This document shows, piece by piece, positions 40,078 to 49,938 of a stretch of DNA of 64,000 nt. Source of the DNA: Nostoc carneum NIES-2107 (GTDB lineage: Bacteria; Cyanobacteriota; Cyanobacteriia; Cyanobacteriales; Nostocaceae); the NCBI GenBank assembly GCA_002368155.1, contig AP018180.1, forward strand, positions 930,001-994,000, given 5' to 3'. Made by a program: the position numbers and the translations under genes. The number at the start of each line of letters is the position of its first letter. Positions within the stretch are counted from its first letter, which is position 1. The notes below the pieces were generated by a model, which was not told the DNA's origin, did no database searches, and was given only the letters and a program-made list of their open reading frames with translations.

Positions 40078-41523
40078 TTAATAGAGACCAGCCCAAGAGC
40101 GAAGTATGGGGATAATATAAGAAATCGGTGCAGTTTCACCTACTTTTACTTGTACAGTTGTAGTAGTACCAGAAGTTAATTTTACAGATGGGCCTTTGGA
40201 AGATGACCATTGATAACCACTAACCGTAGTTGCATCTTCTTTAAGTTCTACAAAAGCTTGAACCTTACCTTCTCCTTTACCTGCAAGACTAGCTGCAATT
40301 TCTGCATTACCAACTAGCGTTGTAATATCTTGTGTAGTCACAGGGAAAGAAGAAATATTGGCGATCGCACCCACAATTCCACCATCACGTTCGCGTTTGG
40401 CAAAGCTGGGGGTTACTTGTACATACATCCCCGGCTGGATTTGTTTCCCATCTTTATTAGCAAAATATACCAGGCTGACAAGTTTTGTATGGGAGTCTTC
40501 AGCTTCAATTGTTCCCAGGCGACTACCAGAATTAATAATTTGCCCTGGTACAATACTTACTTCCAGAACTTGTCCATCATATTTACTAATAATGCGGCTT
40601 TCTTGAGCTAATTGCAGTTGTAATTTAGCAATTCGCTGTTTGATTTCACGAAGTTGATTTATCTTTTCAATAGATTGTTGAAAATCTTGTGTCAGTAATT
40701 TAGTTTTTTGAGTTTTAACGTCTTTAACTTGAGTTCTAATCTCGTCAATTTTATTTAAATTTTGCAAATACTCTCTTTGAGTATTAGTAGCTTGAATATC
40801 CAGTTCTTTTAATTCTGTTTCAATATCTAAAAGCTGAGTTTGAGTAGTAAAATATTCTCTCTCAGCCTGGACTAACAAATCTTGGCTGATAGCGTGTTGC
40901 TGAAACAAACTGCGTCGATTATTAACCCCTGTTTGCAAAGTTTTGAGCAAGTATTGAACTTGTTGCTTTCTCACGCCCAAATTTTTCCGCTTCTGCGCGA
41001 TCGCAGTCAGTGTTTGATCGCGCAACATGGGTGTCACTTGCTCTCGCTCTAAGCTATTTTCTAAATCCTGTTGCTGCTGCTGCAACATACTCACTTGTTG
41101 AGCAATCAGCTGCTTTTGTAACCGTTCAATTTCTTGATTTTGAGTTTGCAACTGCTGTAACTTCGTTTGTTCTTGCTGTAATTGCTGTTTGAGCGCCGAC
41201 TGATCGATAATCCCTAAAATATCGCCAGTCTTCACTCTATCCCCTGGCTTCACCTTCAGAGTCAGCAATTGCCCAGAACTAGGAGATTGAAATTGCACCA
41301 CATGGCGCGGACGAATCAGAATTCCTTGCCCTGTTACAGTTAAAGGAACACGCCCCAATACACTCCACACAGCAGTCACAGCCACCAAAAAAGCTGCACC
41401 AGATAAAGTCAACCAAGCTTGGGGTTTAACAACTTGTATGGCTTTATCAAGTTCTTCTGGCGCAGACAGGTTATCGAGTGCTTCTTGGCGAAAAATTTTG
41501 TGCTGTTTTAGTTTGAGTTGCAT
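40078..41523 (-). CDS. HlyD-family adaptor of the lanthipeptide exporter
   Basis: The 481-residue protein has a cytoplasmic N-terminus, one membrane helix (about residues 35-60), then a biotinyl-lipoyl half-motif (VVQFQSPSSGQLLTLKVKPGDRVKTG) and a long coiled coil rich in Gln (residues 110-310). The second half-motif and a beta-barrel end follow. It is the membrane-fusion partner of NHLP-type ABC exporters. It lies between LanM and the C39 transporter on the same strand. No TolC-like gene is in the cluster. Confidence 0.85.
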   Translation of the reverse strand: MQLKLKQHKIFRQEALDNLSAPEELDKAIQVVKPQAWLTLSGAAFLVAVTAVWSVLGRVPLTVTGQGILIRPRHVVQFQSPSSGQLLTLKVKPGDRVKTGDILGIIDQSALKQQLQQEQTKLQQLQTQNQEIERLQKQLIAQQVSMLQQQQQDLENSLEREQVTPMLRDQTLTAIAQKRKNLGVRKQQVQYLLKTLQTGVNNRRSLFQQHAISQDLLVQAEREYFTTQTQLLDIETELKELDIQATNTQREYLQNLNKIDEIRTQVKDVKTQKTKLLTQDFQQSIEKINQLREIKQRIAKLQLQLAQESRIISKYDGQVLEVSIVPGQIINSGSRLGTIEAEDSHTKLVSLVYFANKDGKQIQPGMYVQVTPSFAKRERDGGIVGAIANISSFPVTTQDITTLVGNAEIAASLAGKGEGKVQAFVELKEDATTVSGYQWSSSKGPSVKLTSGTTTTVQVKVGETAPISYIIPILRSWAGLY

Positions 41524-41786
41524 TCTCCCCCCTCCTTGAGACTTTTAAGCTTAGAGGAAAATCGGGGAGAAGTAGGGGAGGGAGGGGGACAGGGGGAAAG
41601 GGAGCAGGGAGCAGGGGGAAAGGTGAGGTTTATAACTCAGAATTTTGAGTAAAAATGTGGAATGATTGCCTTCCAAACTGGAATTGTCCCCTTCAGAACT
41701 CAAATTATCGGGTTTTATCTCCCCCTGCCCCCTGCTCCCTGCCCCTCTGCCGAAAAAGCAATAGTATATTTTTAGTTGGAAGTCCC

Positions 41787-44700
41787 TTACTCCCACAACA
41801 ACACACAGGGTAAGTCATTGTTGGCTAAACGTAACAACTCGTAGCCAATACCAGCAGTTCCTTGGAAAAAGCCAGGGTTAAATACGGAACTTGGCAAGTT
41901 AGCAAATAATTGATAAGCGCCATTTTGTTTAGCTCTAGCTACAATATTTGTGGCATTTTGTAGCGCAATTTGCTGCCAATCGGAGCGATCGCAATGTTGT
42001 GCGCCAAATAGTAACACCTCAACTCTACCCATGTTGCCACAGCACAGATGATCGATGGCTTCTAAGCCAAAGTTCTCGGTGGTTCGCAAGGCAATTTCAA
42101 TTTCTTGTTGAATTTCTGCTGTATTTAAAATTTCTAAACTACCCAACCGCGCCAAGCCAATTCCGGTTGCACCATGACACCACTGGCTAGGAAAGGTAAC
42201 TTTTCCTCCTGTTCGCTCTGCTTTGTGAGAAACTGGCCAGTTACCCTTAGACGCACAAAACAAAGTACGTTCATAGTCAATACCTTCTTTAGCTGCTGCC
42301 AAATAAGCTGAATCTTGGGTAAATTTGTAGAGTTGCAATAGAGCATAAGCAATTCCTGCGGCTCCATGAGAAAAACCTGCCAAGGGGATTTTACCAAGGG
42401 TTTGCCAGGCTCTTGTCGTACCTGCCTCACTGTAGCGATTATTGATTAAATGTTGTCCGCAGGCGATCGCATTCAACAAAATATTTTCGTTCCCTGTGGC
42501 TCGATAAAGGGACAATAACCCTAAAATTGCTCCAGCAGATCCGGCAATGACATCTAATTTTTTATCCCCAGCAATCAGTTGTGGTGTAATCCAACTAGCT
42601 AATTCTTCAGCATCTTGTAATAGCGCGTCTTCACCCAGAAATTGACTAATTTTCACTAACGCATAGATCATGGAACCCAAGCCAGTTGCACCACCGATTC
42701 CTACGAAGCGAGCCATTCTTTGCCGAGATTCCAAATCCAAGCTTTGAATTTGCTGACGCAAGGGTTGTAAACTTCTTAATGCCAACTCACGTGAGCGTGA
42801 ATCGCCAGTTACTTGAGCAAGTGCTGCCAAGAACAGCGCCACCCCAGAACGCCCTTCATACAGATTGTAGTCCAACACTTGTAACCGGAATCGCTCTGCT
42901 TCTGGCACAGAGACTAAGCCAATCCAGTTGATACTACCATCGAAATCTTTAATAGCTCTGGTTTCTAGTTGAGTAGCGATCGCTTTTGCTTCTGCAATTA
43001 GTTGTGCTTTTGTGAGTAACGGTAGTGACTCGGCTTGCCATTTCTCACGTTCTCCAGTTGAGGTTTGAGCTAACTTGGCATAGAAGGAACCTTGAATTAT
43101 TGCCACTTGTCGCGCCAAGTCGGTTTCATCCATAGCCTGTAACTGAGCGATAGTTTGTTGATAACTAGGTTGCTTAAAATACCCAGGAATCGATATCTGC
43201 TCTGCCAAATTCAACTCATCACTAGCAGCACTAGCACTAAAGTAAGGAATATCCAACTGTTGCATCGCTCGTACTTCTGCATTGAATATAGGCCATGCAT
43301 CCGGTTTTTCTTGAGCCACCAAAAATGCGCGGCTGAGTTGTTCTAGTTCAATGCTGTAGTCAACCCCAGACTTGAGATAATCTGGTATCAATAGTTTTTG
43401 CAAAATTGTGCCATACAGCCGAGTGTGGCGGAAAACAAAACGCACCTGCTGTTGCTGCATCGCTACTAGTGGACTATTTGCCGCTAGTAAAACCTGTTTG
43501 TGCGCCATCAAAAAGCGATACATCTGCTCAAACCCGGCAACAATTTGCGCCTGATAATCATCGGGAGATAAGACAGTATCACCTATGCGGGGAACATTTT
43601 TCTCCACAGGTAAAGTGACAGGCTCATAGCGCAAGTACATATCATCAGTATTAATTAGCTGCCAACGAGGAGCCTTTCGGGGTGACTGCTGGAGCGCTGT
43701 ACTACCCAAACCACTAATATCGTAAGCAACAGTGCGATCGCCACTAAATTCCCATCGTGGTAAAAGTCCTGTGCGGAGTACGGAGTTCCAAAACTGCTGC
43801 ATGGCATTTGTTTCCCACTCTTGAGCATCGGGTGAATTTTCAATCGCCTTAGCTTCATGGTGGAGCAAAGTTTCCATGTCAAGTAACACCAGATGTTCCC
43901 CACTAGCAATTAAGTTTTCGTAGTGGCAATCTGTTCCCCTTAAAACATAAATTACACACAACAACATTCCGGCTCGTTGATAAAACCTCGCAGCGGCGGC
44001 TTCATCATCACAGGGTTGATGCTCGACATATTCTACCCAACCGTAATTATCTCGGTTTAGAACTTGAATGATTTTGAAATTTAATAATTGGCTATGCTGA
44101 TTGCACCAAGTCAAAAACTTATTAAAGGCTGCTTCTAGTTGTAAATCTTTGGGTTTGTAGACTAGTTTCAGCCCAGATTCAAAAGTCAGCAAAATAACGC
44201 TTCGTCCTCGGTTGTGAGGATCGGAAAGAGAAGTTTGGACAGCAGCAACTTTGCCATTAGCTGATGTTGAGCCAAAAATTTCTTGAATATCTCTGCCATC
44301 TTTAGCTAGGCGTTCGATAAATTCGGCAGTTGATTCTACCCAAAAATTTACAGCCGTTGCGACTAACCGACCAAGGACGGCATACTTTTGGAAGAATGTC
44401 TGCAATCCATCTTGGAGCAATTGATTAACAAACTTAGTGTACTGTGTATTTTTATTGCCATTCTTTGTTTTCAGATCCAACAAATTCAACAAGTTTCTAC
44501 CAAACGATCGCACCTGGGAAAATTCAAAATCCAGTGTCTTACTACAAAGTTTTGCTAGTTGTTGCAGTAAGCTGCGTTCCAAAGATTGGTAAGCTGCTTC
44601 CGTAAAAATCGCTAAAGGTAGAGAGTCATGTGTAAGTTTTACACAACCCAGACGAGACAATAATTTCTGCCTAGCCACCAAAATAGCTGGCAACAGCAGG

Positions 44701-45107
44701 TCTTCAAAGGGGATAGGATGTTGTGAATAGATTGGTAAAAATGTTTCTTCTGCTGGGATGAATTCTTTAGCGGTTTGCATAATTTGCTGCAAAGTTTCTG
44801 CCCAATCTGGCAAGAATTGCTGAGTAAGTTGCACACTTCCCAATTGGAGACGAATCTTCTCAAGCTCTAAACCCTCCCACTGTAAGCGTTTGTGCAACAT
44901 CTCCCAGTTACCTTGTGCCACAACTTGACACCAACGCTCTAGCCTATGGTTAATTTCTTGTTCATTGATGCGATCGCCATCAATCACAAATTTTTCTGTC
45001 TTGAGGCGTTCTTCGAGAAAGCTGGCATTGGCAACAATAATTGCTAGCTCTTGAGGTGCAATCTGCTGAGATGGAGCAATTTCTTCGGCTATGGTTAAAT
45101 TTATCAT
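41787..45107 (-). CDS. lanM: Class II lanthipeptide synthetase LanM, CCG type
   Basis: The 1106-residue enzyme has an N-terminal dehydratase domain (about 1-650) with kinase-like residues, such as LVYKPKDLQLE, DCHYENLIASGEHLVLLDMET and GDTVLSPDDYQ. A LanC-like cyclase follows, with GFSHGAAGIAYAL, the zinc ligand in QWCHGATGIG and a second pair in DHLCCGNMG. The CCG in place of the usual CHG puts three cysteines on zinc, as in ProcM and other low-specificity LanMs. It dehydrates Ser/Thr and closes thioether rings in the precursor encoded 218 bp upstream. I use the ATG at 45107; the frame runs on upstream into non-coding sequence. Confidence 0.92.
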   Translation of the reverse strand: MINLTIAEEIAPSQQIAPQELAIIVANASFLEERLKTEKFVIDGDRINEQEINHRLERWCQVVAQGNWEMLHKRLQWEGLELEKIRLQLGSVQLTQQFLPDWAETLQQIMQTAKEFIPAEETFLPIYSQHPIPFEDLLLPAILVARQKLLSRLGCVKLTHDSLPLAIFTEAAYQSLERSLLQQLAKLCSKTLDFEFSQVRSFGRNLLNLLDLKTKNGNKNTQYTKFVNQLLQDGLQTFFQKYAVLGRLVATAVNFWVESTAEFIERLAKDGRDIQEIFGSTSANGKVAAVQTSLSDPHNRGRSVILLTFESGLKLVYKPKDLQLEAAFNKFLTWCNQHSQLLNFKIIQVLNRDNYGWVEYVEHQPCDDEAAAARFYQRAGMLLCVIYVLRGTDCHYENLIASGEHLVLLDMETLLHHEAKAIENSPDAQEWETNAMQQFWNSVLRTGLLPRWEFSGDRTVAYDISGLGSTALQQSPRKAPRWQLINTDDMYLRYEPVTLPVEKNVPRIGDTVLSPDDYQAQIVAGFEQMYRFLMAHKQVLLAANSPLVAMQQQQVRFVFRHTRLYGTILQKLLIPDYLKSGVDYSIELEQLSRAFLVAQEKPDAWPIFNAEVRAMQQLDIPYFSASAASDELNLAEQISIPGYFKQPSYQQTIAQLQAMDETDLARQVAIIQGSFYAKLAQTSTGEREKWQAESLPLLTKAQLIAEAKAIATQLETRAIKDFDGSINWIGLVSVPEAERFRLQVLDYNLYEGRSGVALFLAALAQVTGDSRSRELALRSLQPLRQQIQSLDLESRQRMARFVGIGGATGLGSMIYALVKISQFLGEDALLQDAEELASWITPQLIAGDKKLDVIAGSAGAILGLLSLYRATGNENILLNAIACGQHLINNRYSEAGTTRAWQTLGKIPLAGFSHGAAGIAYALLQLYKFTQDSAYLAAAKEGIDYERTLFCASKGNWPVSHKAERTGGKVTFPSQWCHGATGIGLARLGSLEILNTAEIQQEIEIALRTTENFGLEAIDHLCCGNMGRVEVLLFGAQHCDRSDWQQIALQNATNIVARAKQNGAYQLFANLPSSVFNPGFFQGTAGIGYELLRLANNDLPCVLLWE

Positions 45108-45324
45108 AGTAGTGGCGAAACAGAAGCAGAAACGATTTTGATGGCAGCTAATATTCGTTGAAATAAGCCTGAATTTAAATGTCAATAAATACTTGCCAAA
45201 TTTATATGGATTGCATATAAATGCAAATCCCCCCAACCCCTCTTGCAGAGAGTAAGGAAGGGGGGAATTGTTACCAGGCACCTCTATTTATTTAGTCTGG
45301 ATGCAAGGTAATTATCTACTTTTA

Positions 45325-45609
45325 TTAAGAAGGACAAGCTGCTGTACAGTGCCAATCAATATCTTTATCGGTATGATTAGCAGACATCATAGCTCCACTA
45401 ACACTGAGCAATTCTTCCTCGCTCAACTCGTAGGATTCTACAGAATTTAAATCTGTCAGCATTTGAGAAATAGCTTCAGTAGTGAAGTTGTAACCTTTTT
45501 CAGCACCCGCAGCTATGATTAACTTAATTGATTCTGCTAGGTTCGTTGCTTCTTCAATCTTTTGTTGCAGTTGAACATTTGCAAGTACTTCTTTAATTTG
45601 TGATAACAT
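45325..45609 (-). CDS. lanA: Lanthipeptide precursor with Nif11-type leader
   Basis: The 94-residue peptide has a Nif11-like helical leader (MLSQIKEVLANVQLQQKIEE...AIIAAGAEKGYNFTTEAI-type) ending ELSEEELLSVSGA. The core after GA is MMSANHTDKDIDWHCTAACP-S: two cysteines and four Ser/Thr, enough for two thioether rings. AAGGAAA lies about 10 nt before the ATG. It is the only precursor I see near this LanM. Ring pattern and activity cannot be predicted; the C-terminal CTAAC could allow a small ring. Confidence 0.88.
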   Translation of the reverse strand: MLSQIKEVLANVQLQQKIEEATNLAESIKLIIAAGAEKGYNFTTEAISQMLTDLNSVESYELSEEELLSVSGAMMSANHTDKDIDWHCTAACPS

Positions 45610-45913
45610 AGGGGTAATTTCCTTTTTTGTTGACTTAGTATTTTGCTACATCTCAATTGATGTAGACAGTTACAGCAGAGAATTTGCATTTGTCCGGTGC
45701 AGCTTTCTCTGCTGAACTGTTTTTAATGTAGAAATAAATCGGGGAGAACTAGGGGAGATAAAACTTCTAACTAAAAAAATATCTTGTCACTGTTTCAGTA
45801 AGGGAGGTGGAATCTGTTCATCGTTTTCGCCCTTAAACACTGAATGATTTAATTGCTGAAATTCCTCAATCCCTCAATCTACTCTGGCGCGCACTTGGAA
45901 TGAGCAATGCTGG

Positions 45914-46152
45914 TTAAGCCATTGAAGACGCGATCGCATCTAAATCGGCGATCGTTTGCGGTGGCAGTTCCAGCTCTGCGGCTTTGAGATTCTCGCGCAG
46001 ATGCTCAAGCGATGACGTTCCGGGAATCAGCAAGATATTGGGAGAGCGTTGAAGCAGCCATGCGAGCGCCACCTGCATTGGGGTAGCATTCAGAGCGGTG
46101 GCGGTACCATTGAGGACGGATGATTGTAGCGGCGAGAATCCGCTATACAGCT
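45914..46152 (-). pseudogene. Aldo/keto reductase C-terminal fragment
   Basis: The minus strand encodes LYSGFSPLQSSVLNGTATAL, then MQVALAWLLQRSPNILLIPG, TSSLEHLRENLKAAELELPP and a stop. This is the end of an aldo/keto reductase (the ALAWLLQRSP...IPGTS signature) with no upstream part in any frame. It lies in the 628-bp stretch 45610-46237, which has no intact gene. Confidence 0.78.
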
Positions 46153-46237
46153 AAATTAAATAGTCCGATCCCATCCCCTTTATTGCACCTCACTCCCTGA
46201 TAAAATTTAGACATTCCTGGTTTAAATCCCAGATTTT

Positions 46238-46789
46238 TCAGTCTAAACAGAGATTTTCCCAAGTTAACTTAGATGATGCAATTTCCCCACTGCGCCGCAA
46301 CAAAGACCGAATTCTGGCTAGCAATGCTTCCGGGTGATAAGGCTTGATCACATAATCATCTGCTCCCGCATCTAAACCTGTCACCACATCTACATTGCTA
46401 TTCTTGGCGTTCAGTAACAGAATCGGTTTACTATAACCTTGCGATCGCAGTTGCTGACACAGACTAATCCCATCCAATTGCGGAATTTGCCAATCCAGCA
46501 AAATCAAGTCATATTCCGCTGATAAGCTGTTACGCATTTAAATTGTATATTTCGCGCTCAGATTGTCAAAGGTCAAGAGTCTAGGGTCAAAGGCTAGCTT
46601 GGACTCTTGACTCTTGACCCTTGACAGTTCTAACGCCAGAATATTTGATCTAGGCGCGTACCAGCTTAGTGCTAGGTCTAACCCAGTTTGCCCATTATTA
46701 GCTAAGTCTATAGTGTAATTATTTGCACTTAATAACTCTACTACCGCCTGAGCGAGTAATATGTCATCCTCTACCAGCAAAATTTTCAT
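46238..46789 (-). pseudogene. OmpR-type response regulator, interrupted and truncated
   Basis: The 5' part encodes MKILLVEDDILLAQAVVELL to GQTGLDLAL with the acidic pocket. An insertion of roughly 135 bp follows, containing the palindromic repeat GTCAAGAGTC...GACTCTTGAC. The receiver then resumes as LSAEYDLILLDWQIPQLDGI with the phosphoacceptor aspartate and KPYHPEALLARIRSLLRR. It ends at WENLCLD-stop, without the winged-helix output domain. Both the insertion and the missing C-terminus make a functional protein unlikely. Confidence 0.8.
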
Positions 46790-46937
46790 GCTTCTGCATC
46801 CAAGGTTGGCTCAAATCACTACCAAGAGTATGCGAATATTTTACTTTTAAGCGAGGCGATCGCTCCTCAGGGTGATGATTAGGAATGTAGTGTTTTTCTT
46901 TGTATCTAGAATTATCTGGCGATCGCTTTGCTGGAGA

Positions 46938-47129
46938 ATGGCATCAGTGGCAGAGCAAATCCCACAAAAGCCAACTCTTTCAGAAATTGAGCAAATTGCA
47001 TCTGTAATTCTCCACATTCAAGAAGCAGTAGTTACTCTAGAACATTTTCTGAAAGATGATGAGTTTCCTCGGCTTTCCGCAGGCACTAATTGGTTTTATC
47101 AGGGACAAGACGTAAAGAAACATGATTAA
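46938..47129 (+). CDS. Small hypothetical protein
   Basis: The 63-residue product (MASVAEQIPQKPTLSEIEQI, then ASVILHIQEAVVTLEHFLKD) is predicted helical and unrelated to any family I know. The ATG has GGAG almost touching it, which is a weak start signal. The frame extends to 46872. It may be a real small gene between the broken response regulator and the BrkB gene. Confidence 0.35.
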   Translation: MASVAEQIPQKPTLSEIEQIASVILHIQEAVVTLEHFLKDDEFPRLSAGTNWFYQGQDVKKHD

Positions 47130-47138
47130 GTTGATAAT

Positions 47139-48161
47139 TTAATTTCTTCTTCTTTTTTTAACACCTTTGGGTTTGGTAAATGAACGCATGATGCGATTAA
47201 TCAGATTAGAAGGCTGCTTGCGGTAAGAAGATATTCTCGGCGGATTAGTACTGCTATCTTGCATACTTGAATTAGTAGAACTCTCATTATTGAGAGGTAC
47301 AGCGTGTTTAGTAGGGATAATTCCACTGCCATATTTTCTGGCGTAAACTTGGGTAAACTCAGCACCAAAAAAGAGAATTTGAGCAGCGTAGTAAATCCAC
47401 GCGAGAATCACTACCAGCGAACCAGCTGCACCATAGGTTGAGCCAAAACTACCATTACCTAAATATTGTCCTAACAAAAATCGACCGATGGAAAACAAAA
47501 GTGAGGTAATAGAAGCACCTATTAAAACATCACCCCAAGTAATTTTCACATCTGGTAAAACTTTGAAAATGAGTCCAAATAGTACTGTAGTAATAGCAAA
47601 ACCTAGAAGAAAGTTAACAATTTGCCAGAGAAAATCAACACCCGGTACTAGGTTACTAAAGAAAGTTACTATTGCACTCAAACCTGCACTAATTACTAAA
47701 GAAACTAATAGTAAAAAGCCAATTCCTAACACCATCGTGAATGATAAAACACGCTGGCGAACCATAGTGTTCACGCCTCTTCCTGGTTTTGGCTTTACTT
47801 CCCAAATGGTGTTGAGTGCGTCTTGTAACTCTGTAAATAAACCTGTAGCACCCAATAACAGAACTAGGATACTAATAAGAGAAGCGATAGTTCCTGTTGT
47901 TGGTTGGTTGGCATTTTGAATAGCTGTTTCAATAAATTTTGCACCTTGTGTACCAACTAAACCTTGAATTTGGCGAAAAATTTCACCTCTGGCGGCTTCT
48001 TCGCCAAATACTGCGCCGACGACGGCAATAACAATAATTAGTAATGGTGCAATGGAAAATATTGTGTAATAAGCTAAAGCTGCTGCTAACCGTGAGGCTT
48101 TATCCTCACTCCATTCTTTAAAAGTCTCTTGGAATAACCCCAAAATTGCTCGCCAACTCAT
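47139..48161 (-). CDS. YihY/BrkB-family membrane protein
   Basis: The 340-residue protein has the family entry KASRLAAALAYYTIFSIAPL and six or so membrane segments, including LISILVLLLGATGLFTELQDAL-type and ILAWIYYAAQILFFGAEFTQ. A basic Ser/Arg/Lys-rich tail ends it (KPKGVKKRRRN). The YihY/BrkB family is widespread; its function is poorly known, possibly transport. I use the ATG at 48161 preceded by AAGGAG; the frame extends 20 codons upstream. Confidence 0.85.
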   Translation of the reverse strand: MSWRAILGLFQETFKEWSEDKASRLAAALAYYTIFSIAPLLIIVIAVVGAVFGEEAARGEIFRQIQGLVGTQGAKFIETAIQNANQPTTGTIASLISILVLLLGATGLFTELQDALNTIWEVKPKPGRGVNTMVRQRVLSFTMVLGIGFLLLVSLVISAGLSAIVTFFSNLVPGVDFLWQIVNFLLGFAITTVLFGLIFKVLPDVKITWGDVLIGASITSLLFSIGRFLLGQYLGNGSFGSTYGAAGSLVVILAWIYYAAQILFFGAEFTQVYARKYGSGIIPTKHAVPLNNESSTNSSMQDSSTNPPRISSYRKQPSNLINRIMRSFTKPKGVKKRRRN

Positions 48162-48360
48162 GCCATCAGTCTCCTTATCCCAGCATATTACTCGCCTCTG
48201 ATATATTGGATACTGATTCACTAGTGAGTGTCATCTGCCTCAAGATGTTGGTATAGCGTCCTTGAGGATGAATCTTAATTATTTTGGTGAAGGGGGAAAG
48301 GGGAAAGGGAAAAGGGATAAAAACGGTTTGTTTAAGAATTTTTCGTCATAATTTTGACCT

Positions 48361-48410
48361 TGTAGAGACGCGATTCATCGCGTCTCCCCTGATGAATCGC
48401 GTCTCTACAG
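48361..48410. repeat. GTAGAGACGCGAT palindromic repeat
   Basis: GTAGAGACGCGATTCATCGC and its inverse complement form a long hairpin, in the 372-bp gene-free stretch 48162-48533. Single arms of the same repeat occur at about 49734-49760 and 49907-49930, around the ABC permease gene. It is a common dispersed repeat of filamentous cyanobacteria. No gene is seen in the stretch. Confidence 0.7.
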
Positions 48411-48533
48411 GATTTAAAAATAAATCGATTTCTATTATCAGAACCGTACTACTTCCCTACCTAGTTTTTCACATTTTTTTTCAAATTCGTGTGAAAGCTG
48501 AAATAAAATTCTTTTGACTTTTGCATAGCGGTA

Positions 48534-49649
48534 TTAGCGTCGTAAACTGCGAGGGTCGAGTGCATCTCTTAGACCATCACCTAGTAAATTGAAAGCTAAT
48601 ACTGTGAGGATAATTAGCACTGCTGGCGGCCAGATTAGCCAAGGCTGTAGTACAAGAATTGAAGCATTACTGGCTAAAGAAAGCATATTTCCCCAAGAGG
48701 GGTCTGGTTGTTGAATTCCTAAACCAATGAGACTTAAGACAGCTTCGGCGCTGATAAAGCTAGGAACAGATAAAGTGGCGGAGATAATTATATAGGTGGC
48801 AGTTTGTGGCAAGACGTGACGGAGGATAATATACATTGGTTTACCTCCCATTGCTCTTGCAGCTTGTACAAATTCTCGCTCTTTAATTGATAGTACTTGT
48901 CCGCGAATTACTCTTGCTAATCCTGCCCAACTAATTACGGAAGTAATGACTACAATCAATAAAAAGCGTTGAGTACTACTTAAACCAGGTGGTAATACTG
49001 CGCCTAATGTTACTAACAAATAAATGCTGGGGAAAGTCATCAGCACTTCTGCAAGGCGCATAATTAAGGTATCAATTTTACCGCCAAAATAACCAGAAAT
49101 ACCGCCGATGAGTAAACCCAGGGGATAGGTGATAATCACACCAAATATCCCAATAAATAAGCTGATGCGACCTCCATGCACTAAACGGCTAAATTGGTCA
49201 CGTCCTTGGTCGTCAGTACCTAAGATGTTAAACTTTGCTTCTCCTGTACTACCAAACAAATGCCAATTTAAAGGAATACCAGGGATAATGGTAACTTCGT
49301 CCCATTTAGGTGGTAGGGGTAAACTGACTTGAAACAGGCGGTATTCTGCCCCGGAGACAAATAAACGTAGAGGTGAGGGCTGTTTGAAGTCTACAATGAG
49401 TTTGCGATCGCCTGTTTCTAAATTAGTATCTCCTTGAGTTGTGGGATAAACATGAGGCCCAATCGCTTGTCCTGATGGTGAAGTCCAATAAATTTTTGTG
49501 GGTGGTAGCAGCGAACCATTTGGCTGGGAAGCATAAGGATCGTAAGGGGCGATGAAATCTGCTGCAATTACTGCTATATAAAATATCAACAGCAAAATTG
49601 CCCCAAATCTTGCCAAAGGGTTCTTTTTCAGTCGTTGCCACCAATCCAT
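48534..49649 (-). CDS. Peptide/nickel-type ABC transporter permease (DppC/OppC-like)
   Basis: The 371-residue protein has an N-terminal membrane helix after RLKKNPLARFGAILLLIFYI, a long extracytoplasmic loop and the permease core LGTDDQGRDQFSRLVHGGRI. The EAA motif is EREFVQAARAMGGKPMYIILRHVLP. DppC-type permeases pair with a DppB-type subunit, ATPases and a binding protein to import oligopeptides or similar solutes; none of these lies beside it, as is common for cyanobacterial dpp genes. The loop insertion (about residues 40-150) is larger than in enterobacterial DppC. Confidence 0.87.
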   Translation of the reverse strand: MDWWQRLKKNPLARFGAILLLIFYIAVIAADFIAPYDPYASQPNGSLLPPTKIYWTSPSGQAIGPHVYPTTQGDTNLETGDRKLIVDFKQPSPLRLFVSGAEYRLFQVSLPLPPKWDEVTIIPGIPLNWHLFGSTGEAKFNILGTDDQGRDQFSRLVHGGRISLFIGIFGVIITYPLGLLIGGISGYFGGKIDTLIMRLAEVLMTFPSIYLLVTLGAVLPPGLSSTQRFLLIVVITSVISWAGLARVIRGQVLSIKEREFVQAARAMGGKPMYIILRHVLPQTATYIIISATLSVPSFISAEAVLSLIGLGIQQPDPSWGNMLSLASNASILVLQPWLIWPPAVLIILTVLAFNLLGDGLRDALDPRSLRR

Positions 49650-49938
49650 AGTTTTGATATATAGTCAAGGTTTAATAGTTAATAGTCCGGGGTCAAGGGT
49701 TAATAGTCAAGCCCTGGGGGAAAGTCAAATGTTGCAGAGACGGGATGAATCGCGTCTGTACAAAAGTTAAAATTCTCAGTTAACTATGATAAATTTTGCC
49801 CTTAACCCCTGCCTGTTGACTCTTGATATATTTTAGATTTTCGATTGCAGATTTTCAAAATGTCAAATCCAAAATTTTGACCTTTGACCTTTGACCGTTG
49901 ATTAAAGACGCGATGAATCGCGTCTCTACAAGTGTTGA

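Noticed and set aside
41551-41796. 81-codon frame between LanM and HlyD genes
   Set aside because: It lies in CCCCTGCTCCC/GGGGAGCAGGG simple sequence of the kind found between many genes here; no coding features.
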